Origin: Polyangiaceae bacterium
GTDB lineage: Bacteria; Myxococcota_A; Polyangia; Polyangiales; Polyangiaceae
DNA length: 64,000 nucleotides
Assembly (NCBI GenBank): GCA_025353725.1
Contig: JANXOF010000042.1
Span: forward strand, 1 to 64,000
Direction of reading: 5' to 3'
The notes under the pieces are model-generated. The model was not told the DNA's origin. It was given only the letters and a program-made list of their open reading frames with translations, and did no database searches. The number at the start of each line of letters is the position of its first letter. Position 1 is the first letter of the stretch. Made by a program: the position numbers and the translations under genes. Positions 16,584 through 25,962 of this stretch are shown here, one piece after another.

Positions 16584-17453
16584 CTACTTGCTTGGCGGAG
16601 TCGCGCTTTTCGAAGGCTTCACGGGGGGCTTAGTCCCCGCGTCACTGGACTCAGCGCCCGGGGCTGCGCCACCGCCTCCCGCATCTTGCCGCGCCGCCAT
16701 TTCGGCGTTCATCATCTCGTTCCGCGCCTTTCGGTCCTCGGCTTCAGCCTCATATTTGAGCTGTTCGTCGCGATCCCAGCGGTCGACGTGACCGTCGTAG
16801 GAGTCGTCGAACCCGACTCGCTCGAGCCGCCCTCGCGCGAAAATCTCCCAGATGTCAGGCTTGCCGTCGAAGTTCCGGTCGCGGCGAACGCGTTGGAGCT
16901 GCCCGTTGGCGTAAAACTTCCATACGTCGGGCTTTCCGTCGTTGTTCGTGTCGACGTCCTCCTCCGCGAGGCGGCCATCGACAAAATTGAGCCAGAGGTC
17001 AACGCGCCCGTCGTAATTGCGGTCCGCCTCTTCGCGGAGCGCCTCACCCTTGGGGTTGAACGTGCGCACGACGTCCTTGATGCCGTCAAGGTTCGTGTCG
17101 ATTTCGCGGCACATCAGCGTTTTTCGGCGGCTCTCGAAGTCCCCGAACGTCTTGTAGACACGGCGAACGTTCGGGCGGAGAGCGCCTGGCCCCGCCGACT
17201 CGCTTACTTCGAGTTCGGGCTTGTCGCGCCAAGCACACAGCGAATGGTCGTCGGCTGGCCATTGGCTCTGGTCTTTCGTGCCGCCCGGTGCCGTCACGGC
17301 CTTCGCGTCCGCTCCGAGCGTCTTGGAACCGCCGCACGCGCCCACGGACGCGCACGCAAGAAACCCGCATGCGAACGAAGCGACCCACGAGAAGCGGCCG
17401 CCGTGTCCGCAACGCCAAGACACCAACCCGCTGAGGGTACGTAAGGTGTTCAT
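16584..17453 (-). CDS. Lipoprotein with D-N-DGKPD calcium-type repeats (copy 2)
   Basis: ATG 17453 (289 aa) is chosen because it overlaps the upstream gene's stop by 4 nt (ATGA) and starts right before a signal peptide with lipobox SVGAC. The longer upstream frame is shadow. The mature protein carries a row of D-x-N-x-D-G-x-x-D units: DTNLDGIKD, DRNYDGRVD, DTNNDGKPD, DRNFDGKPD, DDSYDGHVD, each followed by a strand with V/L-W-x-x-x. These look like EF-hand/dockerin-type calcium loops on short beta hairpins. The C-terminus is a charged helix (KYEAEAEDRKARNEMMNAEMAARQ) and a Pro/Lys tail. It is a paralogue of the gene just upstream. Function is unknown; an outer-membrane or periplasmic structural role is likely. 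Confidence 0.75.
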   Translation of the reverse strand: MNTLRTLSGLVSWRCGHGGRFSWVASFACGFLACASVGACGGSKTLGADAKAVTAPGGTKDQSQWPADDHSLCAWRDKPELEVSESAGPGALRPNVRRVYKTFGDFESRRKTLMCREIDTNLDGIKDVVRTFNPKGEALREEADRNYDGRVDLWLNFVDGRLAEEDVDTNNDGKPDVWKFYANGQLQRVRRDRNFDGKPDIWEIFARGRLERVGFDDSYDGHVDRWDRDEQLKYEAEAEDRKARNEMMNAEMAARQDAGGGGAAPGAESSDAGTKPPVKPSKSATPPSK

Positions 17454-18253
17454 CGCTTTGCTCCACCGCGTTGAGGGGTCCCAACGGTGCCTCCGCCAGG
17501 TGCGGGAGCCGTCGTAGGCAGCACGGGGGCCGCGGTCGGTGTTGTCGGAGGAGCGATTGGAACCTGCACCGGAGGAGAGGCGACGCCCGCATCGCTTGCG
17601 GCCGAGACACCCCCATCGGAGGCGATGGCTTGCCCGTTTGGACCGAGCACAAGGGTCGCGTCGGGGTCGGGGCGACCATCTCCGTCGCGATCCATCATGA
17701 TGGTGACGTTCTGCCCTTCGTACGTCCACCACTGGTCGATTTTGCCGTCACCCGTAGCGTCTCGCTCGCGTTTCGTGCGCGCACCCGTCGCGAGGTCGAA
17801 GACGTCCCAAGTGTCAATGCGACCTTGGTTTGTCGTGTCCAGCTCGCGACGGGCGAGCTTGCCGTTTTCGAAGTACTCGATCGAATGAATGACGGCCGTG
17901 TCGTCGTAGCCCGATTCGCGTCGGCGCACTTGCCCGTTCGAGTCGAAGTACTCAAACATGTCTGGCTTTCCGTCATGGTTAAGGTCTGTCACGCGGCAGA
18001 CCTCCCTTCCGTCCTTCGAGACCTTCTTTATATCCGGCTTGCCGTCGTTGTTCGCATCAAGGGCGACGACGTTGCTGCCCGAATCGTCGCACGGCTCGTG
18101 CTCGATCACACGAGAGTGCGAGCCGTCAGCCGACTTCGCACCCGGGCTGCTCGCGCCGTCGCCACCACACCCGAGCGGGGTGGTGAACGTCGTACCTGCT
18201 ACCGCAAACATGGCCAGCGTCACACCGCCGACCCGGAAAAAGCCGTAAGTCAT
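17450..18253 (-). CDS. Lipoprotein with D-N-DGKPD calcium-type repeats (copy 1)
   Basis: Protein of 267 aa with a signal peptide and lipobox-like TPLGC. It has the same architecture as the following gene: DANNDGKPD, DLNHDGKPD, DTTNQGRID, DATGDGKID, DRDGDGRPD, interleaved with strands such as MFEYFDSNGQVRRRESG and IEYFENGKLARRELD. The tail is a long Pro/Ala/Thr-rich disordered region. Its stop overlaps the start of copy 2, so the two are translationally coupled and probably made at matched amounts. The repeats would be expected to bind calcium and lock the fold outside the cytoplasm. No characterised family was recognised. Confidence 0.75.
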   Translation of the reverse strand: MTYGFFRVGGVTLAMFAVAGTTFTTPLGCGGDGASSPGAKSADGSHSRVIEHEPCDDSGSNVVALDANNDGKPDIKKVSKDGREVCRVTDLNHDGKPDMFEYFDSNGQVRRRESGYDDTAVIHSIEYFENGKLARRELDTTNQGRIDTWDVFDLATGARTKRERDATGDGKIDQWWTYEGQNVTIMMDRDGDGRPDPDATLVLGPNGQAIASDGGVSAASDAGVASPPVQVPIAPPTTPTAAPVLPTTAPAPGGGTVGTPQRGGAKR

Positions 18254-18679
18254 TAGGACTCTCTATCTCTAGCCCAACTGCGCATCCGTGCGGCGGAGCA
18301 TAGACGGGGTGCTCGTCGGGCTGCAAGCAACGACGCTTAGGCGCTCACTCGCGGGCGAACGTGCCGTCGACACGGCAAACGTAAAGCAGTCGGATTCGTG
18401 GGATACCATCGCCTTGGGTGACAGCCGGCCTCTCGAGGGAGATTGTTACCGGTCACGTATGGTCAAGTAGTGTACACTCGTAACCGGGTCGTTTGATTCA
18501 CTGCTGGCGGCTCGGGCGCCAGTACGTTACGAGGCCGGCTTGCGGTGTGAGGCGCGACGTTCACGTTCGCTTTAGGCCTGCGAGGTCCGTTCGCGGCGCT
18601 TCGCGCGCAACTCCACGCTCAACGCTCAACGCTCATAGTTCACGAACTCTCAGGAAAGTCATCGCTCTCAAAAATTGTC
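18254..18679. other. Intergenic region with candidate control elements
   Basis: About 425 nt between divergent transcription units. It holds a perfect 10-bp palindrome AGTGTACACT at 18469-18478 and a three-copy 7-bp repeat close to the downstream gene (listed separately). I see no RNA gene or convincing ORF. It must hold promoters for the paired lipoproteins (minus) and the ribbon-helix-helix gene (plus). Confidence 0.5.
18615..18635 (+). repeat. Three tandem ACGCTCA heptamers, candidate operator
   Basis: Three perfect end-to-end copies of ACGCTCA lie 45 nt upstream of a ribbon-helix-helix gene. Proteins of that fold bind short tandem direct repeats cooperatively and often control their own promoter, so this is a reasonable autoregulatory site. 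The link is inference from position and repeat form only. Confidence 0.45.
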
Positions 18680-18973
18680 ATGCGGAAGAAGATTTCAACC
18701 ACGATCTACGTGACGCCCGAGCAAGCGGACAAACTGAAGCTCCTGCACGATCGCACGAAAGTTCCGGTGGCTGTCTACATCCGAGAGGGCATCGACTTGG
18801 TGTTGCGACACTATGCGCACATGCTCCCAGGGCAACTTGCGCTGGTACCTGAGGAGGAGTCGCTCGATCGAGCCGGCAGGGCAGACTCACCGCTTCTTGC
18901 CGGTGGGTTACCGCAGAGCGCGTCTGTTACGTCTTTCGCGTCTGTCGCGTCTGGTATGTCCGTCAAAAAGTAG
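18680..18973 (+). CDS. Ribbon-helix-helix DNA-binding protein
   Basis: Protein of 97 aa. The N-terminal 45 residues match an RHH (CopG/Arc-type) fold: KKISTTIYVTPEQADKLKLLHDRTKVPVAVYIREGIDLVLRHY, with the TTIYVT strand and two helices. The rest is low-complexity and Ser/Val-rich with no recognised domain. lepA starts 15 nt downstream, so the two genes are very likely in one transcript. The three-copy ACGCTCA repeat just upstream is a candidate binding site. The size is larger than an antitoxin, and no toxin gene is adjacent, so a plain regulator is more likely than a toxin-antitoxin partner. Confidence 0.8.
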   Translation: MRKKISTTIYVTPEQADKLKLLHDRTKVPVAVYIREGIDLVLRHYAHMLPGQLALVPEEESLDRAGRADSPLLAGGLPQSASVTSFASVASGMSVKK

Positions 18974-18988
18974 AAGCTGCCCGACTTT

Positions 18989-20815
18989 ATGCCTTTCACT
19001 CCGTCCAAAATTCGCAATTTTTCGATCATCGCTCATATCGATCACGGGAAGTCGACGCTTGCCGACCGAATCCTTCAAGTGACCGGTGCGCTTACGCAAC
19101 GCGAGGCGCGCGATCAGTTCCTCGACAAAATGGACATCGAGCGCGAGCGTGGCATCACGATCAAAGCTCAAAACGTACGTCTCCGTTACACCGCGCAAGA
19201 CGGCGAGACGTACCAGCTGAACCTCATCGATACGCCTGGCCACGTCGACTTCAACTACGAAGTGTCGCGGAGCTTGTCCGCCTGCGAGGGCGCTATCCTC
19301 GTGGTCGATTCGACTCAGGGCGTCGAGGCTCAGACACTCGCCAATGTTTACCTCGCGATCGACCAAGGGCTCGAGGTCGTCCCTGTCCTCAACAAGGTCG
19401 ACCTCCCGTCGAGCGACGTGGAGAAGACCAAGCTCGAGATCGAACAGATCATCGGGCTCGACACCTCAGACGCCGTCTCTTGCAGCGGTAAAACAGGGGT
19501 CGGCGTACCGGACATTCTCGAACAAATCGTCCACAAGATTCCAGCGCCGAAAGGGAACCCGGACGGTCCCTTTCGCGCGCTGATCTTCGACTCCTGGTAC
19601 GACAGCTACCGCGGCGCGATGATCATGTTCCGCGTGATGGACGGCTCGGTAAAGCGCGGCGACAAGATCCGCTTCATGAACACGAAGACGGAGTTCGAGG
19701 TCACAGAACTCGGCACCTTCACCCCGCACGCGACGGTGCTCGATGAAATCGGTCTTGGCGAGGTTGGGTTCCTCGCCGCCAACATCAAGAGCGTGCACGA
19801 CGCGAAAGTCGGCGACACGATAACCCACGCCTTCACGCAGACCACCAAGCCTGCGACCGAAGCGCTTCCTGGCTTCAAAGAGGTGAAACCGATGGTGTTC
19901 GCGGGAGTCTTCCCGACGGATGGTACGGACTACCCGAACCTGCGAGACGCGCTCGAAAAGCTTCAGATGAACGACGCGGCGTTCACCTTCGAGCCAGACT
20001 CGTCCGAGGCCCTCGGTTTCGGCTACCGGTGTGGCTTTCTGGGGTTGCTGCATATGGAAATAATCCAGGAGCGCCTCGACCGAGAGTTTAACCTCGACCT
20101 CATCACAACGGCGCCGAGCGTCGTTTATCGCGTCTACACGACCGCGCAATCGACGAACACGATGGTCGTGGTGGACAACCCGGCCAAGCTCCCGGCGCCA
20201 CAAGACATCGAGCGCATCGAGGAGCCCTTCGTGAAGCTCACGGTTCACGTGCCGCAGGAGCACGTCGGCGGGGTCATAAGCTTGTGCCAAGACAAGCGAG
20301 GCACCCAGGTCGACATGCGCTGCCCGAGCGCAGACCGCTACATCATCGTGTACGAGATGCCGTTCGCGGAGGTTCTCTTCGACTTCCACGACAAGTTGAA
20401 GAGCGTCACGCGCGGCTATGCATCGATGGACTACGAGTTTATCGAGTATCGGCCGGGAAACCTGGTCAAGGTAGACTTGATGGTCAACGGAGAGCCGCTC
20501 GACGCGCTCACTATCATCGTGCATCGCGACCGCGCGCACTTTCGAGGCCGTGGGCTCGCCGAGAAGCTGAAAGAATTCGTTCCTCAGCAGCAGTACGAAG
20601 TCGCCATCCAGGCGGCGATTGGCGGCAAGATCATCGCCCGTGAGACTGTACGCGCGCTCCGGAAAGACGTCACCGCGAAGTGCTACGGCGGTGATATCTC
20701 GCGCAAAAGAAAGCTCCTCGAGAAGCAAAAAGAGGGCAAAAAGCGCATGAAACAGGTCGGTTCAGTCGAGATTCCACAGAAAGCGTTTCTCGCCATCCTC
20801 AAGGTCGACCAGTAG
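18989..20815 (+). CDS. lepA: Elongation factor 4 (LepA)
   Basis: Ribosomal GTPase that acts on translating or assembling ribosomes. It is 608 aa, full length for the family. GTPase motifs are complete: AHIDHGKST (G1), GITIKAQNV (G2), DTPGHVDF (G3), NKVDLP (G4) and SCSGKTG (G5). Domains II, III and V follow, then the LepA-specific C-terminal domain ([27 protein letters not shown], and [11 protein letters not shown] at the end). The gene follows an RHH regulator by 15 nt, which is an unusual partner for lepA. Confidence 0.97.
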   Translation: MPFTPSKIRNFSIIAHIDHGKSTLADRILQVTGALTQREARDQFLDKMDIERERGITIKAQNVRLRYTAQDGETYQLNLIDTPGHVDFNYEVSRSLSACEGAILVVDSTQGVEAQTLANVYLAIDQGLEVVPVLNKVDLPSSDVEKTKLEIEQIIGLDTSDAVSCSGKTGVGVPDILEQIVHKIPAPKGNPDGPFRALIFDSWYDSYRGAMIMFRVMDGSVKRGDKIRFMNTKTEFEVTELGTFTPHATVLDEIGLGEVGFLAANIKSVHDAKVGDTITHAFTQTTKPATEALPGFKEVKPMVFAGVFPTDGTDYPNLRDALEKLQMNDAAFTFEPDSSEALGFGYRCGFLGLLHMEIIQERLDREFNLDLITTAPSVVYRVYTTAQSTNTMVVVDNPAKLPAPQDIERIEEPFVKLTVHVPQEHVGGVISLCQDKRGTQVDMRCPSADRYIIVYEMPFAEVLFDFHDKLKSVTRGYASMDYEFIEYRPGNLVKVDLMVNGEPLDALTIIVHRDRAHFRGRGLAEKLKEFVPQQQYEVAIQAAIGGKIIARETVRALRKDVTAKCYGGDISRKRKLLEKQKEGKKRMKQVGSVEIPQKAFLAILKVDQ

Positions 20816-20821
20816 GAACCA

Positions 20822-20862
20822 AGCGCTTCGGCCCTGGGCGGTGGCCGACGGGCTTCGGCGCT
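20822..20862 (+). terminator. Candidate stem-loop after lepA
   Basis: Seven bases after the lepA stop lies a nested inverted repeat: outer AGCGC (20822-20826) with GCGCT (20858-20862) and inner TCGGCC (20828-20833) with GGCCGA (20843-20848). There is no T-run, so if it ends transcription it is not a textbook intrinsic terminator. Confidence 0.3.
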
Positions 20863-20966
20863 GAGTCGAGCCGCCCGACTTCGCGTAAGGCGGCTTCGTG
20901 TTTACTCGCGTCCGGGCTCGGTCCTGAGATAGCCTCAAGTGCACAAAGGGGTTTGGACCAGCGCCC

Positions 20967-22859
20967 GTGCGGAAGACACCACTCAAGAAGCGGGTCACAC
21001 GAGGGACCAAGCCTCGAAGCACCGTCGACCCCACGCGCGTGGCGCTCGCCGCGCTCGAACGCATTCGAACGATCCTCGTAAAGTCGGGTCACGAAGAGCG
21101 TATCGGAGAGCCCCTCAGCATGAAGGAGCTCGCGGCACAGTCGCAGCTTTTTGGAACGGAGCTTCCTCCCAGCTACGTCGCCGCAATGCGCGTCACCAGC
21201 AAGATCGGTGAACCCGACGTCTTTCTGCAAGCGAAGCCGATGGCGGACGAGGCGGCGCGGATCGTCGCCTACGGCGGCGCAGAGTCCAAGCGGTATGTTC
21301 CTTTCTGCAGGTCGGCGGAAAAACTCGTTTGTTTCGACACTGTCGGGAGTAAGCGCGAGTCGACCGGTAGCCGCTACGAAGGCGAACTTCCCGTCGTCGA
21401 GTGGCAAAACGGCTGCTCCAACCCCGTTGCCGCCCACTTTGGCGAGTGGCTGGACATGGTCGCCGACGCGCGCGAAGAGTCCGTCGAAAGCGCCGCGCAG
21501 ATGCCCCCGCGGCTCAAGCGTCTGCTTTACGAGCTCGGGTTCCGCTTTGAGTATCCCGTGGTCGGACGACTCGAGACCGGAGACACCAAGGCGGCTGTAG
21601 GGCTTCTTGGCGAGGAGCTCGCGTCGATGGTTCGAGGGGGGGTCGACCGCCTGTTCGATTCGAGCGGGAAAGCGTCCATGACGCTCAACGTCGACGAGTT
21701 TACGCTCGCTATCTCGCTTCGTACGGGCATCTACGTCTTTGAGGCCGAGGACGTGTTTCGTTGGTTGCGGCGGTTTCGTGACGAAAACTTTTTCAGCGAC
21801 ACGGTCACCGTTCCCAGCCATCCCGACAACGTTCGCGACCTACGACGCGCGCCGCGCGAGGCCCCCCTCATTCAGCGGGGCGTGATGCAAGTCCCCACGC
21901 TTTGCTCCTCGCGGCACGTGTTTCGCGCCGCGAGCGGGAGGTCTGCAAGCGACTTTTACTTGCTCGGTCGGACCGGAGCCACGCGGGAGAAGGCTTCGTG
22001 TCTCGTCATGCACGTGGTCGATCACGCTGTCGTCACGGCGCGAGACGTCGCCGAGCCGCTCAACGACCTTTATGTCGCCCGCGACGGGACGATGTGGGGC
22101 CTCACGACCACCCACGCGATAAGGTTCGGAGACGGGCCTACGCAGAGCTTCCCGCTCAGGCGGCCCTCGCACGGACGAGCCTGGTGGTACGGCATCGGAG
22201 GGGGCGGCGATCGCGTGCTCGTATGGGGCGCAGGCTCGCTCCTCGAGTTCGACGGGCGGTCATTCGTGCCTTTCGAGCCTGACGCCGTGCTCGATGAGAG
22301 CGAGTCGGTGATCGCGCTCTGCCCGTTAGGACGCCGCATCGCCATGCTGGTCTGCGGCGATCAGATGGGCGCCGTCGCGCGCTTCGACTCCGCGCAGTGG
22401 CAGCCGATCCACGGCGACGAGGTCATCGAAGCCACGCTCGCCTCTCTCGACGTCTTTCGAGGCGCGGCTTTCGTGCTCGACCGCGAAGGCGACGTATGGA
22501 GGGCGTGCGAAGGGCCTCCGCGTCCGATGAAGCTCCCTTCGCACCATCAGGCCTTTCTTACGGAGGCGGGCACGCCGCGACCGTTTCATTCCGTTCGGGC
22601 CTACGACGGTGGAGTTCTGCTCGCGAGCAATGGCGGCGTTGTATCGGTCGGAACGAACGACCCGGTGTTCCACGCCATTCCAGGCGGCAACGATCCCGTA
22701 CGACTTATTCGGCTCGGTGCCTTGGATGCCACCGGAACGCCCGAACATGAACGGGACGCGGACGAAGCGAGCGACGTCGGTATCCTCGCTGTCGGCGGCG
22801 CGCACGCGTGGATCTGGCGCGACGGTGCCTTTACCGTCCTCGATATGCGCAGCTGGTAG
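20967..22859 (+). CDS. SUKH (SMI1/KNR4)-like protein with C-terminal propeller-like region
   Basis: Protein of 630 aa from a GTG start, no signal peptide. The first 170 or so residues resemble SMI1/KNR4 (SUKH) folds: helix SMKELAAQSQLFGTELPPSY, core YVPFCRSAEKLVCFDT and WQNGCSNPVAAHFGEWLDMVAD. SUKH proteins are known as immunity proteins and signalling scaffolds. The second half has repeated short strand motifs (GTMWGLTTTHAIRFGDG, DRVLVWGAGSLLEFDGRSF, GGVLLASNGGVVSVG, VGGAHAWIWRDGAF) that fit a beta-propeller of the Y-Y-Y/Reg-prop type. No toxin gene is adjacent, so immunity is unlikely to be the main role. The combination is unusual; domain calls are inference. Confidence 0.65.
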   Translation: MRKTPLKKRVTRGTKPRSTVDPTRVALAALERIRTILVKSGHEERIGEPLSMKELAAQSQLFGTELPPSYVAAMRVTSKIGEPDVFLQAKPMADEAARIVAYGGAESKRYVPFCRSAEKLVCFDTVGSKRESTGSRYEGELPVVEWQNGCSNPVAAHFGEWLDMVADAREESVESAAQMPPRLKRLLYELGFRFEYPVVGRLETGDTKAAVGLLGEELASMVRGGVDRLFDSSGKASMTLNVDEFTLAISLRTGIYVFEAEDVFRWLRRFRDENFFSDTVTVPSHPDNVRDLRRAPREAPLIQRGVMQVPTLCSSRHVFRAASGRSASDFYLLGRTGATREKASCLVMHVVDHAVVTARDVAEPLNDLYVARDGTMWGLTTTHAIRFGDGPTQSFPLRRPSHGRAWWYGIGGGGDRVLVWGAGSLLEFDGRSFVPFEPDAVLDESESVIALCPLGRRIAMLVCGDQMGAVARFDSAQWQPIHGDEVIEATLASLDVFRGAAFVLDREGDVWRACEGPPRPMKLPSHHQAFLTEAGTPRPFHSVRAYDGGVLLASNGGVVSVGTNDPVFHAIPGGNDPVRLIRLGALDATGTPEHERDADEASDVGILAVGGAHAWIWRDGAFTVLDMRSW

Positions 22860-22919
22860 CGGTACCGTGTTCGGCGCACGTGCTTGACAGCGGGGCGGAA
22901 CGGGGCTCCCTTCACGACT

Positions 22920-24326
22920 ATGTCTCAGAAGATCGCGGCACTTACGGCGCGGGTTAACCAAAAAGCAACGAGCGATGCGGCGCGCTGGGCCTACGAAGGC
23001 TCTGTGGCGTTCGCCGATCTCGAAACCGCGGCGCTCGTGGATACCGCGAACGATACGCCGCACGTTCATCGGTTTCGTTTGGGCAACGGGCTTCGTGTGC
23101 TGGTCCTCGTCGACCGAAGCGCACCGATTATGAGCTACTTCACTTGGTTCCGTGTGGGCTCGCGTCACGAAAAGCCAGGAAAAACAGGCCTTGCGCACCT
23201 CTTCGAGCATTTGATGTTCAACGAGAGCGAGGGGGTCGAAGCGGGTGAATTCGACCGCAAGCTCGAAGAAAATGGCGCCGAATCGAACGCGGCGACATGG
23301 CTTGACTGGACCTACTATTACGAGTCGCTTCCGAAAGATCGCTTTGGGCTCGCCGTGAAGCTCGAGAGCAATCGCATGGCGAAGCTCGTGTTGCGCGAGC
23401 CACAAATCGTGAGCGAGAAAGAGGTCGTCGCAAACGAACGGCGGATGCGCGTCGACGACGACGTCGAAGGCATAGCCAACGAGGTTCTGTACAAAACAGC
23501 CTTTACGAAGCACCCGTACCACTGGCCGACGATCGGGTGGATGGTCGATATCGAGAACTTCACGCCAGAAGACTGCGTCGCGTTCTATAAAACGTACTAC
23601 GCGCCCAACAACGCGACGATCGTGATCGCGGGGGACGTCAAAGAGCAAGACGTGCTCGAAAAGCTGCGTGACGCGTACGGCGCCATTCCCGCGGCCGTGA
23701 TGCCGGAGGAGGACACGACGCCCGAACCCGTTCAGCTCGAGAGCCGAGAGGTGATTCTCAGGAAACCGACGGCGAGCGAAAAGTTGCTCGTGGGGTTTCA
23801 CGGACCCGCGCTCGGCGACGCGGATCACGCGGCGCTATCGCTTCTCAATGAGGTGCTTTTCGGCGGTCGCGCGTCGCGCATGTACCGCGAGCTCGTCACA
23901 ACACGTGAAGTGTGCACGGAGATTCGCGGATGGGTGTCGACCTTCCGCGACCCTGGGCTCTACGAAATGTACTTTACGGCGCGCCCCGGCGTGGATCGCG
24001 CGGGAGTCCTCACCTTGGCCGACGAGCAACTGGCACGGGTCTGCGCGGACGTAGTCACCGACGAGGAGCTCGAACGCGCGAAAGCGCGTCTCGAGCTAGG
24101 CCTAGTCCAGTCTCTCGAAACCGCGAGTGGCAAGGCCGAGCAGATTGGCTTCTACGACACCGTGCTCGGAGATCCGGCGGCAGCGTTTCGACGCCTGGAG
24201 GCCTATCGCCGCGTGACGGCCGGTGAGATGCGAACGGCCGCGCGTCGCTACTTCAAGCTTGATGCGCGCACGATTATCCACGTCCTTCCCGAGATTGCAC
24301 CGGGGACCGAGCAGGCTGCCCAATGA
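22920..24326 (+). CDS. M16 zinc metallopeptidase, catalytic subunit
   Basis: ATG 22920 gives 468 aa (an earlier start at 22884 looks spurious). The inverted zinc motif HLFEH lies at residues 93-97 (GLAHLFEHLMF), and the third ligand is Glu173 in the ANERRMR helix, about 76 residues on, as in pitrilysin-type enzymes. A second, non-catalytic half follows (about 230-460) with the FHGPALGDADHAALSLLNEVLFGG region. The R-Y motif of the partner subunit is not needed here. Its stop overlaps the next gene by 4 nt (24323-24326). Known M16B pairs of this layout form a heterodimer of one active and one inactive chain. No signal peptide is seen, so it may be cytoplasmic. Confidence 0.92.
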   Translation: MSQKIAALTARVNQKATSDAARWAYEGSVAFADLETAALVDTANDTPHVHRFRLGNGLRVLVLVDRSAPIMSYFTWFRVGSRHEKPGKTGLAHLFEHLMFNESEGVEAGEFDRKLEENGAESNAATWLDWTYYYESLPKDRFGLAVKLESNRMAKLVLREPQIVSEKEVVANERRMRVDDDVEGIANEVLYKTAFTKHPYHWPTIGWMVDIENFTPEDCVAFYKTYYAPNNATIVIAGDVKEQDVLEKLRDAYGAIPAAVMPEEDTTPEPVQLESREVILRKPTASEKLLVGFHGPALGDADHAALSLLNEVLFGGRASRMYRELVTTREVCTEIRGWVSTFRDPGLYEMYFTARPGVDRAGVLTLADEQLARVCADVVTDEELERAKARLELGLVQSLETASGKAEQIGFYDTVLGDPAAAFRRLEAYRRVTAGEMRTAARRYFKLDARTIIHVLPEIAPGTEQAAQ

Positions 24327-25705
24327 GTACTTCGAGCATTCAAGAAACGAACATCGGCCCCGTAAAGACTGCGAAAGCCGCGTCCGCCGCAACGGCTCAC
24401 AGCCCACGTTTCGACCTGCCCGGAGGCGCGGTCGGGTACGTCGAGAGTTCGACCGTCGTACCGCTCGTTTCGATCTCGTTTTCACTTCGAAGCGGCGCCC
24501 TCGCAGACCCTGAAGAAAAGGACGGATTGTCGCGCCTCACGGCCCGCATGATGCGCCGCGGCTGCGAAGGAATGACGTCGACCGAAATCGAGAGCGCGGT
24601 CGACCGCCTCGGCGGCGAAATCGGCTTCGACGTAGGCCCCACGACGACAAGCCTTCACGGACAGGTCATCCGCCGGAACCTCCGCCCCTTTTTGGAACTG
24701 ATAGGCAAGATTTTAGGGACGCCAACGTTCGACCAGGCGGAACTCGAAAGGCTCAAGCGCGAGACGCTCGCCGAGCTCCTCGAGAGTCGTGACAGTGACC
24801 GCGCACTCGCTGGCCTCGCGTTCCGACGCGCACTTTTCGGCACTCACCCTTATGGCCGAACGGCTTCGGGTCGACGTCATACCGTCGAGACGCTTACGCG
24901 CGAGGACGTGGTCGCAACGTACAAACGCCGTTTTATCCAGTCCGACGTGGTGTTGGGCTTCGCGGGCGCCATCTCCCTCGAGGAGGCGAAAACGCTTGGC
25001 GCGGCTGTCGTTCGTTCGCTTCCCGAAGGTCCGCGCGTCGAGACGCGGATTGCCGAGCCCACGCCCCCCGTCGGTCGGCGCCTTTTCTTCGTCGACAAGC
25101 CAGAGCGGACTCAAACGCAGATTCTTATAGGCTCTCTCGGAACTCACCCCCGAGACGCCGACCACTGGCCACTCGTTGCCGCTACAGCCGTGTTCGGTGG
25201 CACGTTCACGTCGCGGATGATGCGTGAAATTCGCAGCAAACGAGGTTGGTCCTACGGCACCAGCGCTCGGCTGTCCGTCGAGCGTAAGCGTCACGCGTTC
25301 ACGATGGGCGCGTTTCCGGCCGCCGCGGACTGCGCGCCGTGCATCGCGCTCGAGTTAAAACTGCTCGAGGATTTCACCAACGACGGAATCACGCCCCGCG
25401 AGCTCGCTTTTATCAAAAACTACTTGGTGCGCTCGCACGCGTTTGACGTCGACACGGCCGGAAAACGCCTGGGCCACGTCCTCGAGACGGAGCTCCTAGA
25501 CCTGCCCGAGGACTACCATTCGAGGTATCTCGACCACGTGCGCGCGGTCACTCTCGAAACCGCCAACGCGGCCGTGAAAGAACGTCTGTCCGCGAAAAAT
25601 CTCGTCGTTGTCGTGGTCGGCACGGGGACCGAGATCCTGGACGCAGTCACGAAGGCTATCCCCGACCTCGTCGATCACGCCGTCATCCCCTTCGACAAAG
25701 ACTGA
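24323..25705 (+). CDS. M16 peptidase-family protein, inactive subunit
   Basis: Protein of 460 aa with M16 fold but lacking the zinc motif: the segment aligned to HxxEH reads GLSRLTARMMRRG. The substrate-binding features of inactive partners are kept (RSKRGWSYGTSARLS near the C-terminal half, with the R-x-x-x-G-x-x-Y-type pattern). It overlaps the catalytic gene by 4 nt, so the two are coupled and probably form a heterodimer in which this chain holds substrate. A mitochondrial-processing-peptidase-like layout. Peptide substrate unknown. Confidence 0.9.
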   Translation: MSTSSIQETNIGPVKTAKAASAATAHSPRFDLPGGAVGYVESSTVVPLVSISFSLRSGALADPEEKDGLSRLTARMMRRGCEGMTSTEIESAVDRLGGEIGFDVGPTTTSLHGQVIRRNLRPFLELIGKILGTPTFDQAELERLKRETLAELLESRDSDRALAGLAFRRALFGTHPYGRTASGRRHTVETLTREDVVATYKRRFIQSDVVLGFAGAISLEEAKTLGAAVVRSLPEGPRVETRIAEPTPPVGRRLFFVDKPERTQTQILIGSLGTHPRDADHWPLVAATAVFGGTFTSRMMREIRSKRGWSYGTSARLSVERKRHAFTMGAFPAAADCAPCIALELKLLEDFTNDGITPRELAFIKNYLVRSHAFDVDTAGKRLGHVLETELLDLPEDYHSRYLDHVRAVTLETANAAVKERLSAKNLVVVVVGTGTEILDAVTKAIPDLVDHAVIPFDKD

Positions 25706-25724
25706 TGCTGTAGCCTAAGGACCG

Positions 25725-25958
25725 ATGGCATCCTTTCATCGTTTGGTTCTCCTGGGCCTCGTCGCGATCGTGAGCGCGTGCGGCGGCTCTGCGTCAAAGC
25801 CCTCGGAGACCGCCTTCGAGGCGGCCGTACCCGTCCCGAAGGGAACACGGCGCGGCTTGGTGCTTGTGGACGACGCGCAGCCTCCGCAACCGAAAAAAGC
25901 GGACTCAAACCCGACGCTGACGACTCCCCAGATCGTTCAAAAAGTGACCACCCCGTAA
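25725..25958 (+). CDS. Small hypothetical lipoprotein
   Basis: Protein of 77 aa: a signal peptide with lipobox IVSAC (Cys near residue 19) and a short Pro/Lys-rich mature region. It lies 19 nt after the M16 pair and probably rides on that transcript. Its stop lies 4 nt from the end of the converging CHAT gene. No family recognised. Confidence 0.6.
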   Translation: MASFHRLVLLGLVAIVSACGGSASKPSETAFEAAVPVPKGTRRGLVLVDDAQPPQPKKADSNPTLTTPQIVQKVTTP

Positions 25959-25962
25959 TTCG

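Noticed and set aside
18680-18973. RHH protein as an antitoxin
   Set aside because: No toxin gene adjoins it; lepA follows at once.
19466-20728. Long minus-strand open frame opposite lepA
   Set aside because: It mirrors the lepA codons, is Arg/Val/His-rich, and no family motif is seen; GC-rich shadow.
22326-23828. 500-codon minus-strand open frame
   Set aside because: Antisense to the SUKH-like and M16 genes; composition is shadow-like.
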